DNA from: Myrica gale
Lineage: Eukaryota; Streptophyta; Magnoliopsida; Fagales; Myricaceae
Assembly: GCA_963930655.1 (NCBI GenBank)
Contig: OZ005601.1
Coordinates: forward strand, 20,398,921-20,462,920
Direction of reading: 5' to 3'
DNA length: 64,000 nt
Part shown: positions 25,605 to 36,223 of the stretch, piece by piece
Layout: every line of letters starts with the position of its first letter
How positions within the stretch are numbered: the stretch's first letter is position 1
Notes under the pieces: model-generated
Told to the model about the DNA's origin: nothing
What the model saw: only the letters and a program-made list of their open reading frames with translations
The model's database searches: none
Position numbers and translations under genes: made by a program

Positions 25605-27817
25605 AGTGAAAGGATCCCCAGTGACGACTTGGGCGGCAAAAGCCATGAGTTGGAGGATAGCTGCCGAGATGAGGCACCAAGGACACACATGGGCACTCAT
25701 GACACGTCCACAGTGCGCGCGGCGACAGCACCACAGCCATGCCATGGCATCATCACGCGCGCGCTCAAGCTAGGCGCCTCGGCGCCCCTGACAAGGCATG
25801 TCGCCTCACCAACGCCCATGTCTTGCATGCCAGCCAGCCGGCCACAGACATGCCATGACAGCACATGGCCTCGCCCATGGCCTTGTCATGACACGGCGCC
25901 ACAGCAAGTCCTTGGCCACCAGCCAAGCCAAGCAGCAATAGCGAGCCAGCAGACAAAGGAGTGCCATGACACAGGATGGCCACCACCGGCAACCACCACC
26001 AATGGCGGAGTACCACCACCCCTATCGGTACTAGGTGGGGAATGGAAGAGGAAGGTCCCAAGACCCGGAGGAGCATAACCACCCATGGTGGTGCAAGCGA
26101 CGGCGGTGCCACCGTGGACGGCGGCGGACGACGGTGAAATCCCGGCATTGATGGAGGATAGGGATTGCTTTCCTTAACTGTTTAGATTGAATAAATCATA
26201 TCTTCTAGATTTATGGATCCTTTCCTAAACTCTAGAAGATTCCTTTTCTTTATGTTCTTGTTATATTAGGCATGTAAAATCAAATCTGCTTGATTCAAGG
26301 GTGAGTGGACATGTGGAGAATGAGCATGAAGTAGTCGAGAGGTGGCTACGTGTGGAGTCCAACCATGGCGATGATGACCATGGAAGATCGGAAGGAAGAG
26401 ATGGAGTAAGTCAGTATAGGGAGGAGAGATCCTATGGCCGAGCATATGAAGATGTTAGATGGCGTGAAGGACCGCGAAGTGATCGTGATGGCTAGGATCG
26501 TGATGGTGGTGATAGTGAGGGAAATCGGTTTCACAACCGAGGACCTAGGAGGCAACACTATCATAGAGGTGATCATGATAGGGATGAGGGAGATAGAAAT
26601 CGGTTTCACAACAGAGAACCTAGGAGGCCGAAGATCGAGTTCCCAAACTTTGGTGGAGGTGACCCCCATGAATGGCTTGACAAGGCAGATCACTACTTCC
26701 ATTTGTATGAAGTGCCTAGAGAAGAAAGAGTTTCCACCGCGTGTTTCTACCTTGAAGGCAAAGCAAGCAAGTGGTGGAGGTGGATTCGAGCCTAATATGA
26801 GAAAGAAAGAAGAAGGCTCGGGTGGACAGCTTTTAAAAGGGAGCTGCTCATGCAATTTGGGCCCTCGCCCATTGTCAATCACCATGGCCAATTAGCCAAG
26901 CTCAGGAAAGAAGGCAAGGTGCATGCATACGTGGAGGAGTTTCGGCAACTCCAAACCTTAGTAAGGGGTTGGTCGGAGGAGGCACTCATTGGCACCTTTG
27001 TGGATGGGCTAAAGTCGTGGATAGCTAAAGAGTTGAAGTTGAAGCAGCCCACCAGATTGCAAGAAGCAATGAGGATGGCCGAGATCCTTGAAGATAGCCA
27101 CCGGTTTGAGAAGAGGCATGACGAAGAGGAAGCGGTTAGTAAGGAAGATGAAGCCTTGCAACCCGAGATGCCTTCAAATGGAAGGGAGGTGGTTAAAGAG
27201 TCAAAGACGAAGAAGAATGAAGTGAAGAAGCTGAGCCGAGAAGAGCTTGAGGAGTGCATCAAGAAGCACCTATGCTTCAAGTGTGGAGAGAAGTGGGGTC
27301 CAAACCACCAATGCCACAAGTCCAAGCTCATGTGCTTTATTGATGTGGGGGATGAGGAAGACTCGAGTGATAGTGAGTTGAGTGATAGTGCCATGACCGG
27401 CATTGGGAGAAACTCAACCTTGACATTCAGGGCTTCGGTGGGCAAGCATGAGATCACCGTGTTGGTGGATAGTGGGTCTACCCACAACTTCATCAGCAAA
27501 CAACTTGTTACTAAGGCGGGCTTGCATAGAGAGGAGATAGAGGCCTTGCAGGTGAAGCTTGCCAACGGGGAGAAAATGAGGAGCGATCAGATAATGAAGG
27601 CAGTCCACATTAATGTCCAAGGTATGAATATAGTTGCTGATTTACATGTACTTGCCTTGGAGGAGTTAGATGTGGTTTTGGGCAATGCTTGGCTAAAAGA
27701 CATTGGCAAGATCATACTTGATTACGGTGGGAGGAGTATGGAGTTCACCCTTGGGGGTAGAGTTGTTAATTGGTTTGGAAAGTTGTTTTTTGTTGTTGGA
27801 GTTCATACTTGAGGAGG
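25605..27817 (+). mobile_element. TR-GAG-like LTR element, copy A (partial)
   Basis: Fossil of a non-autonomous gypsy-related family carrying gag and aspartic protease but no pol. Order: GC-rich 3' region (25605-26150), part of an LTR (26150-26300), then gag (26301 on) with a CCHC-like knuckle (CFKCGEKW, H, C) near 27270-27310 and a retropepsin VDSGSTHNFIS near 27464-27496, ending near 27817. No reverse transcriptase, RNase H or integrase is seen. LTR and leader parts are missing. The coding part is largely open with a few breaks. It is similar to copies B and C, so of moderate age. Confidence 0.7.
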
Positions 27818-28010
27818 GGTTTGATCTTCATTTTGGAGAGAACCCAAGGTTGAAACTTGTTTGTTCTTACCAAGTTTGTGAGTGAAGGGAGGCGTTCGAT
27901 CTTCTTTTGGAGAGAACCCAAGGTCGGAAGTTGTTCGAGCCAAGAATTTTGAAGGGAAGGGTTCGATCTTCATTTTGGAGAGAACCCAAGGTTGGACTTG
28001 TTGCAGCCAA
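27809..28010 (+). repeat. Three ~70-bp leader repeats before gag
   Basis: The core phrase ttcatttggagagaaccc (with small variations) recurs three times at about 27820, 27895 and 27965, in units of about 67-75 bp. The related element at 54-57 kb has two such units at about 55000-55100. This is the untranslated leader between LTR and gag. Confidence 0.7.
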
Positions 28011-30150
28011 GTATTGCAATGGAGACAGCGTCGAGTTCACTCACTTCCAACCGAGACCGATTCGAAGCCTTGGAGTTATCTACTCTATGGCTGAAAGACA
28101 AGGTGGTTGAGACATGCACAACCATGACTCACATGCAAGGAGCCATAGCCAGAGTTACTATGGCCACCGAGAAGCAGAGGAGAGTGGTGGATGAAATGAG
28201 ACAAGAGCTACAAGCGGCGTTGGCTAGACTTGGTGGAGGGCCAAGTGGGGGCAACTGTGCACAAGCCGTAAGGATAAAAGATAGTAGGAGGGGGAATGTT
28301 CAGTTCACCAACGGGAGAGAAACTCACTTATCCGAATCCACAACTGGAGAGCCTAGACCGCGACCACCACATAGAATGGGCGGACATGTGGAGCAGAAGC
28401 ATGAGGTAATCAAGAGGTGGCTACGTGAGGTGTCCAACCATGGTGTTGATCAAGCAAGGACGAAAGCTAAGGAAGAGGAGTGCAGTAGTGACAGTGAGCT
28501 AAGTCTTAATGTCATGACCGGCATTGGGAAATCATCACCCGTGACAATTGTGGCTACGATGGGCGAGTGCGAGATCAACATGTTGGTGGTTAGTAGATCC
28601 ACCCACAACGTCATCAACACCCAACTAGCATCTAAGACAAGTTCACAGGGAGAGGAGGTAGACACCTTGGAGGTAAAGCTTGCCAACGATGAAGTGATGT
28701 GAGGTGAGAAGATAGAGAAGGCGGTCCTACTGATGTCCAAGGTATGTAAACCATTGTTAACTCATATGTGCTTTCCTTGGATGAGTTGAATGTGGTTAGT
28801 TGTGATGCTTGGTGGAAGAGCATTGACGAAACCATACTTGAATATGGTGGGCGGAGTATGAAGTTCACTCTGGGTAGTAGAGTTATTACTTGGAATCCGG
28901 GTGGGCTACCTAGAGAGGAGATGGTTTGGGAGGACTATAGAGGCATGACCTCAGGAGTTTCAAAGGTTACCCTTGGGGTCAAGGATACTCTTTATGGAAG
29001 GGGGATTGAAAGGATCCCCAGTGACGACATGGGGGGTGATAGCCATGCGTGGGAGGATAGATGTCGAGATGAGGCACCAATGGCACCAATGGGCACCCAT
29101 GACATGCCCACAGCGTGCGCAGTGACAACACAACAGCCATGGCACCCCCACGCGCGCAAGCTCAGCGCCCCTGACAAGGCATGGCGCCCGAGCAACAACC
29201 ATGCCAGGCATGCCAGCCAACCGGCCACAGACATGCCATGACAAGCCCATGGCCTCGCCCATAGCCTTGCCATGACACGGTGCCACAACAAGTCCTTGGC
29301 CACCAGTCAAGCCATGTAGCCATAGCAGGCCAGCAGACAGAAGAGTGGCATGACACAGGATGACCACCACCAGCAGCCACCACCAGTGGCGGAGCACCAC
29401 CACCCCTTCCGGTGCTAGGTGGGGAATGCAAAAGGAAGGTCACAGGACCCAGAGGAGCTGCATCACCCATGGTGGTGCAAGCGGCGGCGCCACCGTGGAC
29501 GGCGGCGGACGACGGCGAGATCCTGGAACTGATAGAGGTATCTTAGGGATTAGTTTCCTTTTATTGTTATGCTTGAATAAATCATATCTTCTAGATTTAG
29601 GGATCCTTTCCTAAACTCTAGAAGATTCATTTCCTCTATGTTCTTGTTATATTAGACATGTAATATCAAATCTCCTTAATTAAAGGGATTTGATTTAGAT
29701 TTGATTTGATTTGATTGAGTCAATTAGGGATTGTAAGCACCTAAGGATGTCTATATAAACACACTTAGGTGCATTAGAGTGATTCATTCAAAGAGTATTC
29801 AGAGAAGAATAGAGTCTTGGAGAGCCAGAGAGCTTTTGGGGTGGGATTTTGCCAAGCATAGGCACGTATATCTAAGTCGATGTTAAGGCTAATAACCTTC
29901 TCACTTGGGATTCATTCTAGGCTAATAACCTAGTTTGGGTACTCGTTCTTGGGCTAATTAACCCTTGATCGGGATTGTTCTTGTATCTTAGTTTGAGTGT
30001 TCTCCATTTGAGTGTTAGATCCTATTTGCAACGCTCGTGTGTTAATTGAAACGGTTCGGGAGGATCGATTGTGGTGTTGGAGCGGATCGCTTGGCGGGAG
30101 CTGGAGTTGTTATGGCGGCCTAGACCGGGGTCCCTAACAAAATGGTGCTT
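27818..30150 (+). mobile_element. TR-GAG-like LTR element, copy B
   Basis: Leader repeats, a shortened gag (28020-28430; the CCHC-bearing middle is absent), a protease-like stretch (28490-28710), the GC-rich 3' region (29000-29540) and a 3' LTR ending gggtccctaaca near 30139, followed by a PBS-like ggtgctttcat. The coding region is internally deleted with several breaks. The LTR contains a TATA box in an inverted repeat (29737-29772) and three small stem-loops (29885-29964). It abuts copy C tail to tail. Confidence 0.65.
29737..29772 (+). promoter_or_regulatory. LTR TATA box flanked by an inverted repeat (copy B)
   Basis: The arms gcacctaag and cttaggtgc are perfect reverse complements surrounding ctatataa. 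The same place in copy D (33048-33083) has gctcctaag and cttaggagc, so one base pair differs but stays complementary. Copy E has ctaaggatgt/acatccttag (54507-54534). Confidence 0.65.
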
Positions 30151-32674
30151 TCATATAGGCATCCTTAGGAGCTTACAAACCCTAATTGACTCCATCAAAT
30201 CAAATCAACATCAAATCAAATCTAAATAAAATCTCTTTAATCAAGGAGATTTGATATTACATGCCTAATGGAACATAAACATAAAGGAAATGAATCTTCT
30301 AGAGTTTAGGAAAGGATCCCTAAATCTAGAAGATATGATTTATTCAATCTAAATAGTTAAGGAAAACAATCCCTATGATACCTCCATCAATGCCGGGATT
30401 TCACCGTTGTCCGCCGCCGTCCACGGTGGCGCCGCCGCTGCTTGCACCACCATGGGTGGTGATGCTCCTCCGGGTCCTGGGACCTTCCTCTTCCATTCCC
30501 CACCTAGTACCGGTAGGGGTGGTGGTGCTCCGCCACTGGTGGTGGCTGCCAGTGGTGGCCATCCTGTGTCATGGCACTTCTTTGTCTGCTGGTTCGCTGC
30601 TGCTGCTTGGCTGGTGGCCAAGGACTTGCTGTGGCGCCGTGTCATGGCAAGGCCATGGGCGAGGCCATGTGCTGTCATGGCATGTCTGTGGCTGGCTGGC
30701 AGGCATGCCAGGCATGAGCGTTGGTGAGGCGCCATGCCTTGTCAGGGGCGCCTAGCTTGCGCTCGCGCGTGATGACGCCATGACATGGCTGCGGTGCTGT
30801 CGCCGCGCGCACTGTGGGCTTGTCATGAGTGCCCATGTGTGTCCTTGGTGCCTCATCTCGGCACCTATCCTCCAACTCATGGCTTTTGCCGCCCAAGTCG
30901 TCACCAGAGATCCTTTCATTCCTCCTTCCATAAAGAGTACCCTTGACCCCAAGGGTAACCTTTGTAACTCTAGAGGCCTCATCATCATAGTCCTTCCACA
31001 CTAACTCCTCTCTAGGTAGCCCACCCATGCTCCAAGTAACAACTCTACCCCCAAGGGTGAACTCCATACTCCTCTCACCGTAATCAAGTATGATCTTGCC
31101 AATGCCTTTTAGCCAAGCATTGCCCAAAACCACATCTAACTCCTCCAAAGCAAGTACATGTAAATCAACAACTATATTCATACCTTGGACATCAATGGGG
31201 ACTGCCTTCATTATCTGATCGCTCCTCATTTTCTCCCCGTTGGCAAGCTTCACCTCCAAGGCCTCTATCTCCTCTCTATGCAAGCCCGCCTTAGTAACAA
31301 GTTGTTTGCTGTTGAAGTTGTGGGTAGACCCACTATCCACCAACACGGTGATCTCATGCTTGCCCATCGAAACCCTGAATGTCAAGGTTGAGTTCCTCCC
31401 AATGTCGGTCATAGCACTAAGACTCAACTCACTATCACTCGAGTCTTCCTCATCCCCCACATCTATAAAGCACATGAGCTTGGACTTGTGACATTGGTGG
31501 TTTGGACCCCACTTCTCTCCACACTTGAAGCATAGGTGCTTCTTGATGCACTCCTCAAGCTCTTCTCGGCTCAGCTTCTTCACTTCATTCTTCTTCTTCT
31601 TTGACTCTTCAACCACCTCTCTTCCATTTGAAGGCATCTCGAGTTGCAAGGCTTCATCTTCCTTGCTAGCCGCTTCCTCTTTGTCATGCCTCTTCTCAAA
31701 CCGGTGGCTATCTTCAAGGATCTCGACCATCCTCATTGCTTCTTGCAATCTGGTGGGCTGCTTCAACTTCAACTCTTTAGCTATCCACTGTTTTAGCCCA
31801 TCAACAAAGGTGCCAATGAGTGCCTCCTCCGACCAACCCCTTACTAAGGTTTGGAGTTGCCGAAACTCCTCCACATATGCATGCACCTTGCCTTCTTGCT
31901 TGAGCTTGGCTAATTGGCCATGGTGATTGACAATGGGCAAGAGCCCAAATTGCATGAGCAGCTCCCTTTCAAAAGCTGTCCACCCGAGCCTTCTTCTCTC
32001 TTTCTCATATTGGGCTCGGATCCACCTCCACCACTTGCTCGCTTTGCCTTCAAGGTAGAAACATGCGGTGGCAACTCTTTCATCCCTTGGCACTTCATAC
32101 ATGTGGAAGTAGTGATCCGCCTTATCAAGCCATTCATGTGGATCACCTCCACCAAACTTTGGAAACTCGATCTTCGACCTCCTAGGTCCTCGGTTGTGAA
32201 ACCGATTTCCATCTCCATCACGATCATGATCACCTCCATGGAAATGTTGCCTCCTAGGTCCTCGGTGGTTAAACCGATTTCCCTCACCATCAAGATCATA
32301 GTGGTCACGATCACTCCGCGATCCTTCACGCCATCTAACATCTTCATAGGCTTGGCCATAGGATCTCTCCTCCCTATACTGACTTCCTCCATCTCTTCCT
32401 TCCGATCTTCCATGGTCATTGGTTGGACTCCACACGTAGCCACCTCTTTACTACTTCATGCTCATTCTCCACACGGCCGCCCACTCTAAGTTGTTGTCTT
32501 GATCTAGGCTCCCTTCTTGTGGACTTGGATAACTGAGTTTCTCTTCCATCCATGTGCTGAGCATCCTCCCTCCTATTCTCCTCCCTTCTTGCGGCTTCTA
32601 CATTGTTAGGGACCCCGGTCTAGGCCGCCTTAACAACGCCAACTCCCACCAAGTGATTCGAACACGATCACGCA
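30151..32674 (-). mobile_element. TR-GAG-like LTR element, copy C (inverted)
   Basis: The best-preserved coding part of the family, on the minus strand. A short piece of 5' LTR end lies at 32607-32674, then leader and gag, protease and the GC-rich 3' region down to 30375, then part of the 3' LTR down to about 30151. gag-protease is one uninterrupted frame (30675-32435). Both LTRs are truncated, so the element cannot be called complete. It lies between plus-strand copies B and D, forming a head/tail palindrome-like cluster. Confidence 0.7.
30675..32435 (-). CDS. Gag-aspartic protease frame of copy C
   Basis: Fossil retroelement frame of about 586 codons. A charged, Arg/His-rich N-terminus (GPRRQHFHGG, GPRRSKIEFPKF) leads into the retrotransposon gag core (GGDPHEWLDKADHYF, ARACFYLEGKASKWW-like, VEEFRQLQTLV, FVDGLKQWIAKEL). 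Next come a zinc-knuckle-like CFKCGEKWGPNHQC and a retropepsin with VLVDSGSTHNF and VVLGNAWLKGIG. The frame then runs on into the GC-rich 3' region. No polymerase follows. It looks whole as a gag-protease unit; whether it was ever expressed is unknown. Confidence 0.75.
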   Translation of the reverse strand: MWSPTNDHGRSEGRDGGSQYREERSYGQAYEDVRWREGSRSDRDHYDLDGEGNRFNHRGPRRQHFHGGDHDRDGDGNRFHNRGPRRSKIEFPKFGGGDPHEWLDKADHYFHMYEVPRDERVATACFYLEGKASKWWRWIRAQYEKERRRLGWTAFERELLMQFGLLPIVNHHGQLAKLKQEGKVHAYVEEFRQLQTLVRGWSEEALIGTFVDGLKQWIAKELKLKQPTRLQEAMRMVEILEDSHRFEKRHDKEEAASKEDEALQLEMPSNGREVVEESKKKKNEVKKLSREELEECIKKHLCFKCGEKWGPNHQCHKSKLMCFIDVGDEEDSSDSELSLSAMTDIGRNSTLTFRVSMGKHEITVLVDSGSTHNFNSKQLVTKAGLHREEIEALEVKLANGEKMRSDQIMKAVPIDVQGMNIVVDLHVLALEELDVVLGNAWLKGIGKIILDYGERSMEFTLGGRVVTWSMGGLPREELVWKDYDDEASRVTKVTLGVKGTLYGRRNERISGDDLGGKSHELEDRCRDEAPRTHMGTHDKPTVRAATAPQPCHGVITRERKLGAPDKAWRLTNAHAWHACQPATDMP

Positions 32675-33494
32675 GCAGCCACCACCAGTGGCGGAGCACC
32701 ACCACCTCTACCGGTACTAGGTGGGGAATGGAAGAGGAAGGTCCCAAGACCCGGAGGAGCATCACCACCCATGGTGGTGCAAGCGGCGGCGGCGCCACAG
32801 TGGACGGCGGCGGACGACGGTGAAATCCCGGCATTGATGGAGGATAGGGATTGCTTTCCTTAACTGTTTAGATTGAATAAATCATATCTTCTAGATTTAG
32901 GGATCCTTTCGTAAACTCTAGAAGATTCATTTCCTTTATGTTATTGTTATATTAGGCATGTAATATCAAATCTGCTTGATTCAAGAGATTTGATTTAGAG
33001 TTGATTGTGATTTGAATTGATTTGATTGAGTCCATTAGGGTTTGTAAGCTCCTAAGGATGTCTATATAAACACCCTTAGGAGCATTAGAGGGATTCATTC
33101 AGAATAGTAGAGTCTTGGAGAGCCTGAGTGCTTTTGGGAGAGAGTTTTGGCCAAGCATAGACACGTATATGCTAATTCGGTTTCAAGGCTAATAACCTTG
33201 TAACTTGGGATTCATTCTAGGTTAATAACCTAGTTTGGGTACCCGTTCTTGGGCTAATTAACCCTTGATCGGGATTGTTCTTGTGTTCTTGTGGTTCTTG
33301 AGCTAATTAACCCTTAACCACGTTCTTCGTTCTTCATAATAAAATCTTGAGTGTACTCCATTTGTGTTGTTAGATCCTATATTTCAGCTCGTGTGTTGCC
33401 AAGAACGGTTTAGGAGGATCGATTGGCGTGGTTGTGTTCGAATCACTTGGCGGGAGTTGGCGTTGTTATGGCGGCCTAGACCGGGGTCCCTAAC
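32675..33494 (+). mobile_element. TR-GAG-like LTR piece, copy D
   Basis: Starts abruptly in the GC-rich 3' region (cagcagccaccacc), then a near-complete 3' LTR ending gggtccctaaca. Contains the TATA inverted repeat (33048-33083) and stem-loops (33185-33199, 33217-33233, 33251-33264, plus a fourth-like one near 33290-33322). It lies 42 bp from the right TIR of the MULE-like composite. There is no coding region. Confidence 0.65.
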
Positions 33495-33653
33495 AGAGAG
33501 AGAGAGCGTGTTTCCACATGACATGACATGATTGGTGAGGATGTGGACCTCCGTTTACCACATAGACAGAAACCGTTAAAATTGAAGTACACAGACCTTT
33601 TTAAAAATATGGTAAACCATAGGAATCTTTTTAGCATTTAAACCTTTTATTTG

Positions 33654-36223
33654 TATTTGGACCCAAATTCGTTAAATAAGCAAACTAGTGGGGATGATCG
33701 GGAAGGATAACAATTCATGACTCTGAAGACCCGAAATGGAGTCAGATAATTTCAAGCATCGAAAGAAAGTGAAGGCAGTGTAAGGCTGTAAGCGTCTGTC
33801 CAGGCAAGCATAAAACGCATACATCAAAATCAGTTGTGAATGATATTCACGTTCCAGGATCTTACGAACTCGCTGAATGACCGATACTCCCCAGTCAAAG
33901 TCTTTAGACTAACTGTTCAGAAGAGGGAAAAAATCTATCATATTCTGGAGAGCGACTACATAAAGGTTTTAGTGACCACAAAGTTCAAAGGAATCAAAGA
34001 ATGGAATAAGTGAAAAGGCACAAAACACGCTCAACCCCTCTTAAGAGATGCAATTGCTGGACTTGTTCCAATAATAAAAGCTCATACAACAGTGATTAAA
34101 GTCTCCACAGGCCGCACATGGCGGCATCTATACTAGTGCTTTAAAAGTAGGGATTTGAGGCCCCCATAAGCTTCTCTCCAATTGTAGTAAAAATAAACCA
34201 GCATGGAGTGATGGATCCAGGACCATGCTGTTCACTCCCAGAACTTGTTTTGACTTTGATAGCTTAATCCATCTCAATACAGTTACACTTGTAGTTAATT
34301 CCACAAATCCATTAGTTGGTAAACCAAGGGATAAGGCACTGCAAAATTTAAATTTGTCTGATATGTCAAAGAGCTGCCACAAAATTGCTCGTCCCAAAAA
34401 GTACCATGTGAAAGAATTTGATGCCTAGACAGAAAAAGGATATTGCAATATCCCAAAACAAAAGAAAGAAAAACCATCAGACAGATAAGGACCCAATTTA
34501 TGCCCACATTTTACTCCTATCATCTCCATCCATTCCATTGCCAAAGTCTTTTCAATTTCACAGATGACCAGATGCAAGGTGCTACATGGAGAATCCGTAC
34601 CACGAGCTGACCTGGTGGCAAGAACAATAACAAGAATGGCAGAAGAGCACCACAGGGCATGGGTGGAACAGACAATAGAGAACAGAAAGATGGCAACCAC
34701 CCCCTGACCACTGCCTTAAGCGGAATTTTGATGCAGCCATTCGGCCCAAACACAAAATATGCCATGACAGCAAGGGGGAGGAAATTCACCGAGTCACAAA
34801 AGTGTGTCAACCAAGGACCTCCATAGAAGGAGAGGCCATGGCAGCGCTCCTGGTAGTCCAAGAGGCGCAAAACATGAAGAAGGGTAGGATCGAATTAGGA
34901 GAATCGCTCTTGGTTGATTTGGCACTCCAATATCCAGAACTCACTACTGATTGGAGAATAACCAACATGGTCTATGACATTCTCGAAATACTTAACACCT
35001 TCCCATATCATGGTAGTGCAAATCAACCAGCGCATGACTTGGCCGAAAGAACAGCGTGACACCTGTGGCGCGACGGTTGGCCTAGCAGAATATAAGCTGC
35101 TTTTGTTCCGCATATCACCCAATCTAAGGACCCAACCCTGTAAGTTCTTTTATGTATTGACTCTGGGATGTTGGATTTGTTCTCCGTAATTTGGACCTTA
35201 CATAGAGATTCAATACATGTGTGCTTAGAAAAAAAAGAAGCAACAAATTTCATCCTTGTACTGTATCACATCTGCTGAGCTTCATCCCTGATTCAGAATT
35301 ATCTTTTGAGAGCATGAAGCTCCAAAAGCCTGGAACCTCAACAGTTTATCACGCGCCACGATTTCAAGATAAAATACTCTGGACACAATCACAAAAAGAC
35401 GTACAGTGTCTCAAACTTCTACGCTGCATGGACTTCAAACTAAACAAATGATCCACAAAAGATCTATTTGAATAAGTTTAAAGTAGTTGGATAACCTTCT
35501 TGCAATCCCTATTAGCCTTAAATGACAAATATCCTGCTGAAATTGTGTGTATACCTTTTGGTCCAAAGTGAGGAAGTGCTTTTTATAATGTGGATTAGGT
35601 CTGGTCATAGGAGGCATGACTTGCTTAGCTCAGCTCATTTGATGGTCAAGACAAGCTGAAGTTTGAATTAACCTTGTTGAATATGAGCTTCAGCTTCTCA
35701 GCTAGGTTGGTGAATCAGCCTAATCTATTATTAAGCTAATAATTGAAGTCATGCTTGCTAGTGCCAGGCTTGAGCTTGAGCAGAAATTTGAGATCAGTTG
35801 AAAGTTACGCTAGTCAGATTAAACAATCCAGGTCACAAGCTAGGTAGTAATTGTACTTGTGGAGTTTGAGCTTGTTCATGAAGCACTATTTTAACTTGAG
35901 CTCTATATAGACTTGACCAAACGAAGTCCTATAGCCTATAACTAGACTATGCTCTGCTAGTTTGGGTGGCCAGAGATCACGGATTTACAAATTTTTATGA
36001 ATGGAGTTCATATTCAAATATCCATGGATTTGGAAATTCACTAAGCAGTTGAAATGAAACGCCAGAATAAAACTATAGCCCATCTGCCGGATGTAGTCTT
36101 AGATAACAGAGTGAAATGGCAAACTGAAATGGCAGTCCTACAAATACAAGCTATCCCACCAGAAGAGGAAGAAAAGGAACGTACTTGCAGATTATCAAAG
36201 ACATCTGAAGCCATGAGCAAGAG
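33654..36223. other. Intergenic DNA downstream of MSL10, no gene recognised
   Basis: Several overlapping open frames lie at 34128-35253 on both strands (up to 116 codons), but none shows a known domain. The composition is fairly balanced at 34.4-35.1 kb and becomes AT-rich with repeated gagctt/agctta words at 35.6-35.95 kb. The balanced part could be an unannotated exon, a decayed gene or a non-coding transcript. Confidence 0.35.

Larger units (their letters stand above)
22359..33644. mobile_element. Large MULE-like composite (Pack-MULE candidate), 11.3 kb as it stands
   Basis: The left end (ggcttaaatgctaa, then gtacttcaattt, then ggaggtccacatcct near 22525) matches the reverse complement of 33536-33644 (ggtttaaatgctaa, then gtacttcaattt, then ggaggtccacatcct), giving inverted repeats of about 110-180 bp. 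Flanks ttttatcta (22350-22358) and ttttatttg (33645-33653) match at 7 of 9 bases, fitting an old 9-bp MULE TSD. Inside are a broken BAM-type receptor kinase fragment that runs right up to the left TIR, a solo LTR, and a cluster of gag-protease LTR elements ending 42 bp before the right TIR. Without the later insertions the original element would be about 2-3 kb. No transposase is seen. Confidence 0.72.

Noticed and set aside
25629-26148. Several open frames of 80-149 codons on both strands
   Set aside because: They lie in the GC-rich 3' region of TR-GAG-like copy A, and the same frames recur in the other copies; openness reflects composition, not a gene.
30373-30755. Plus-strand frames of 106-126 codons antisense to copy C
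   Set aside because: They are shadows of the GC-rich 3' region in the inverted element.
31525-32489. Plus-strand Ser-rich frames of 133-191 codons
   Set aside because: Antisense to the gag frame of copy C; Ser-rich text arises from reversing Glu/Lys/Arg codons.
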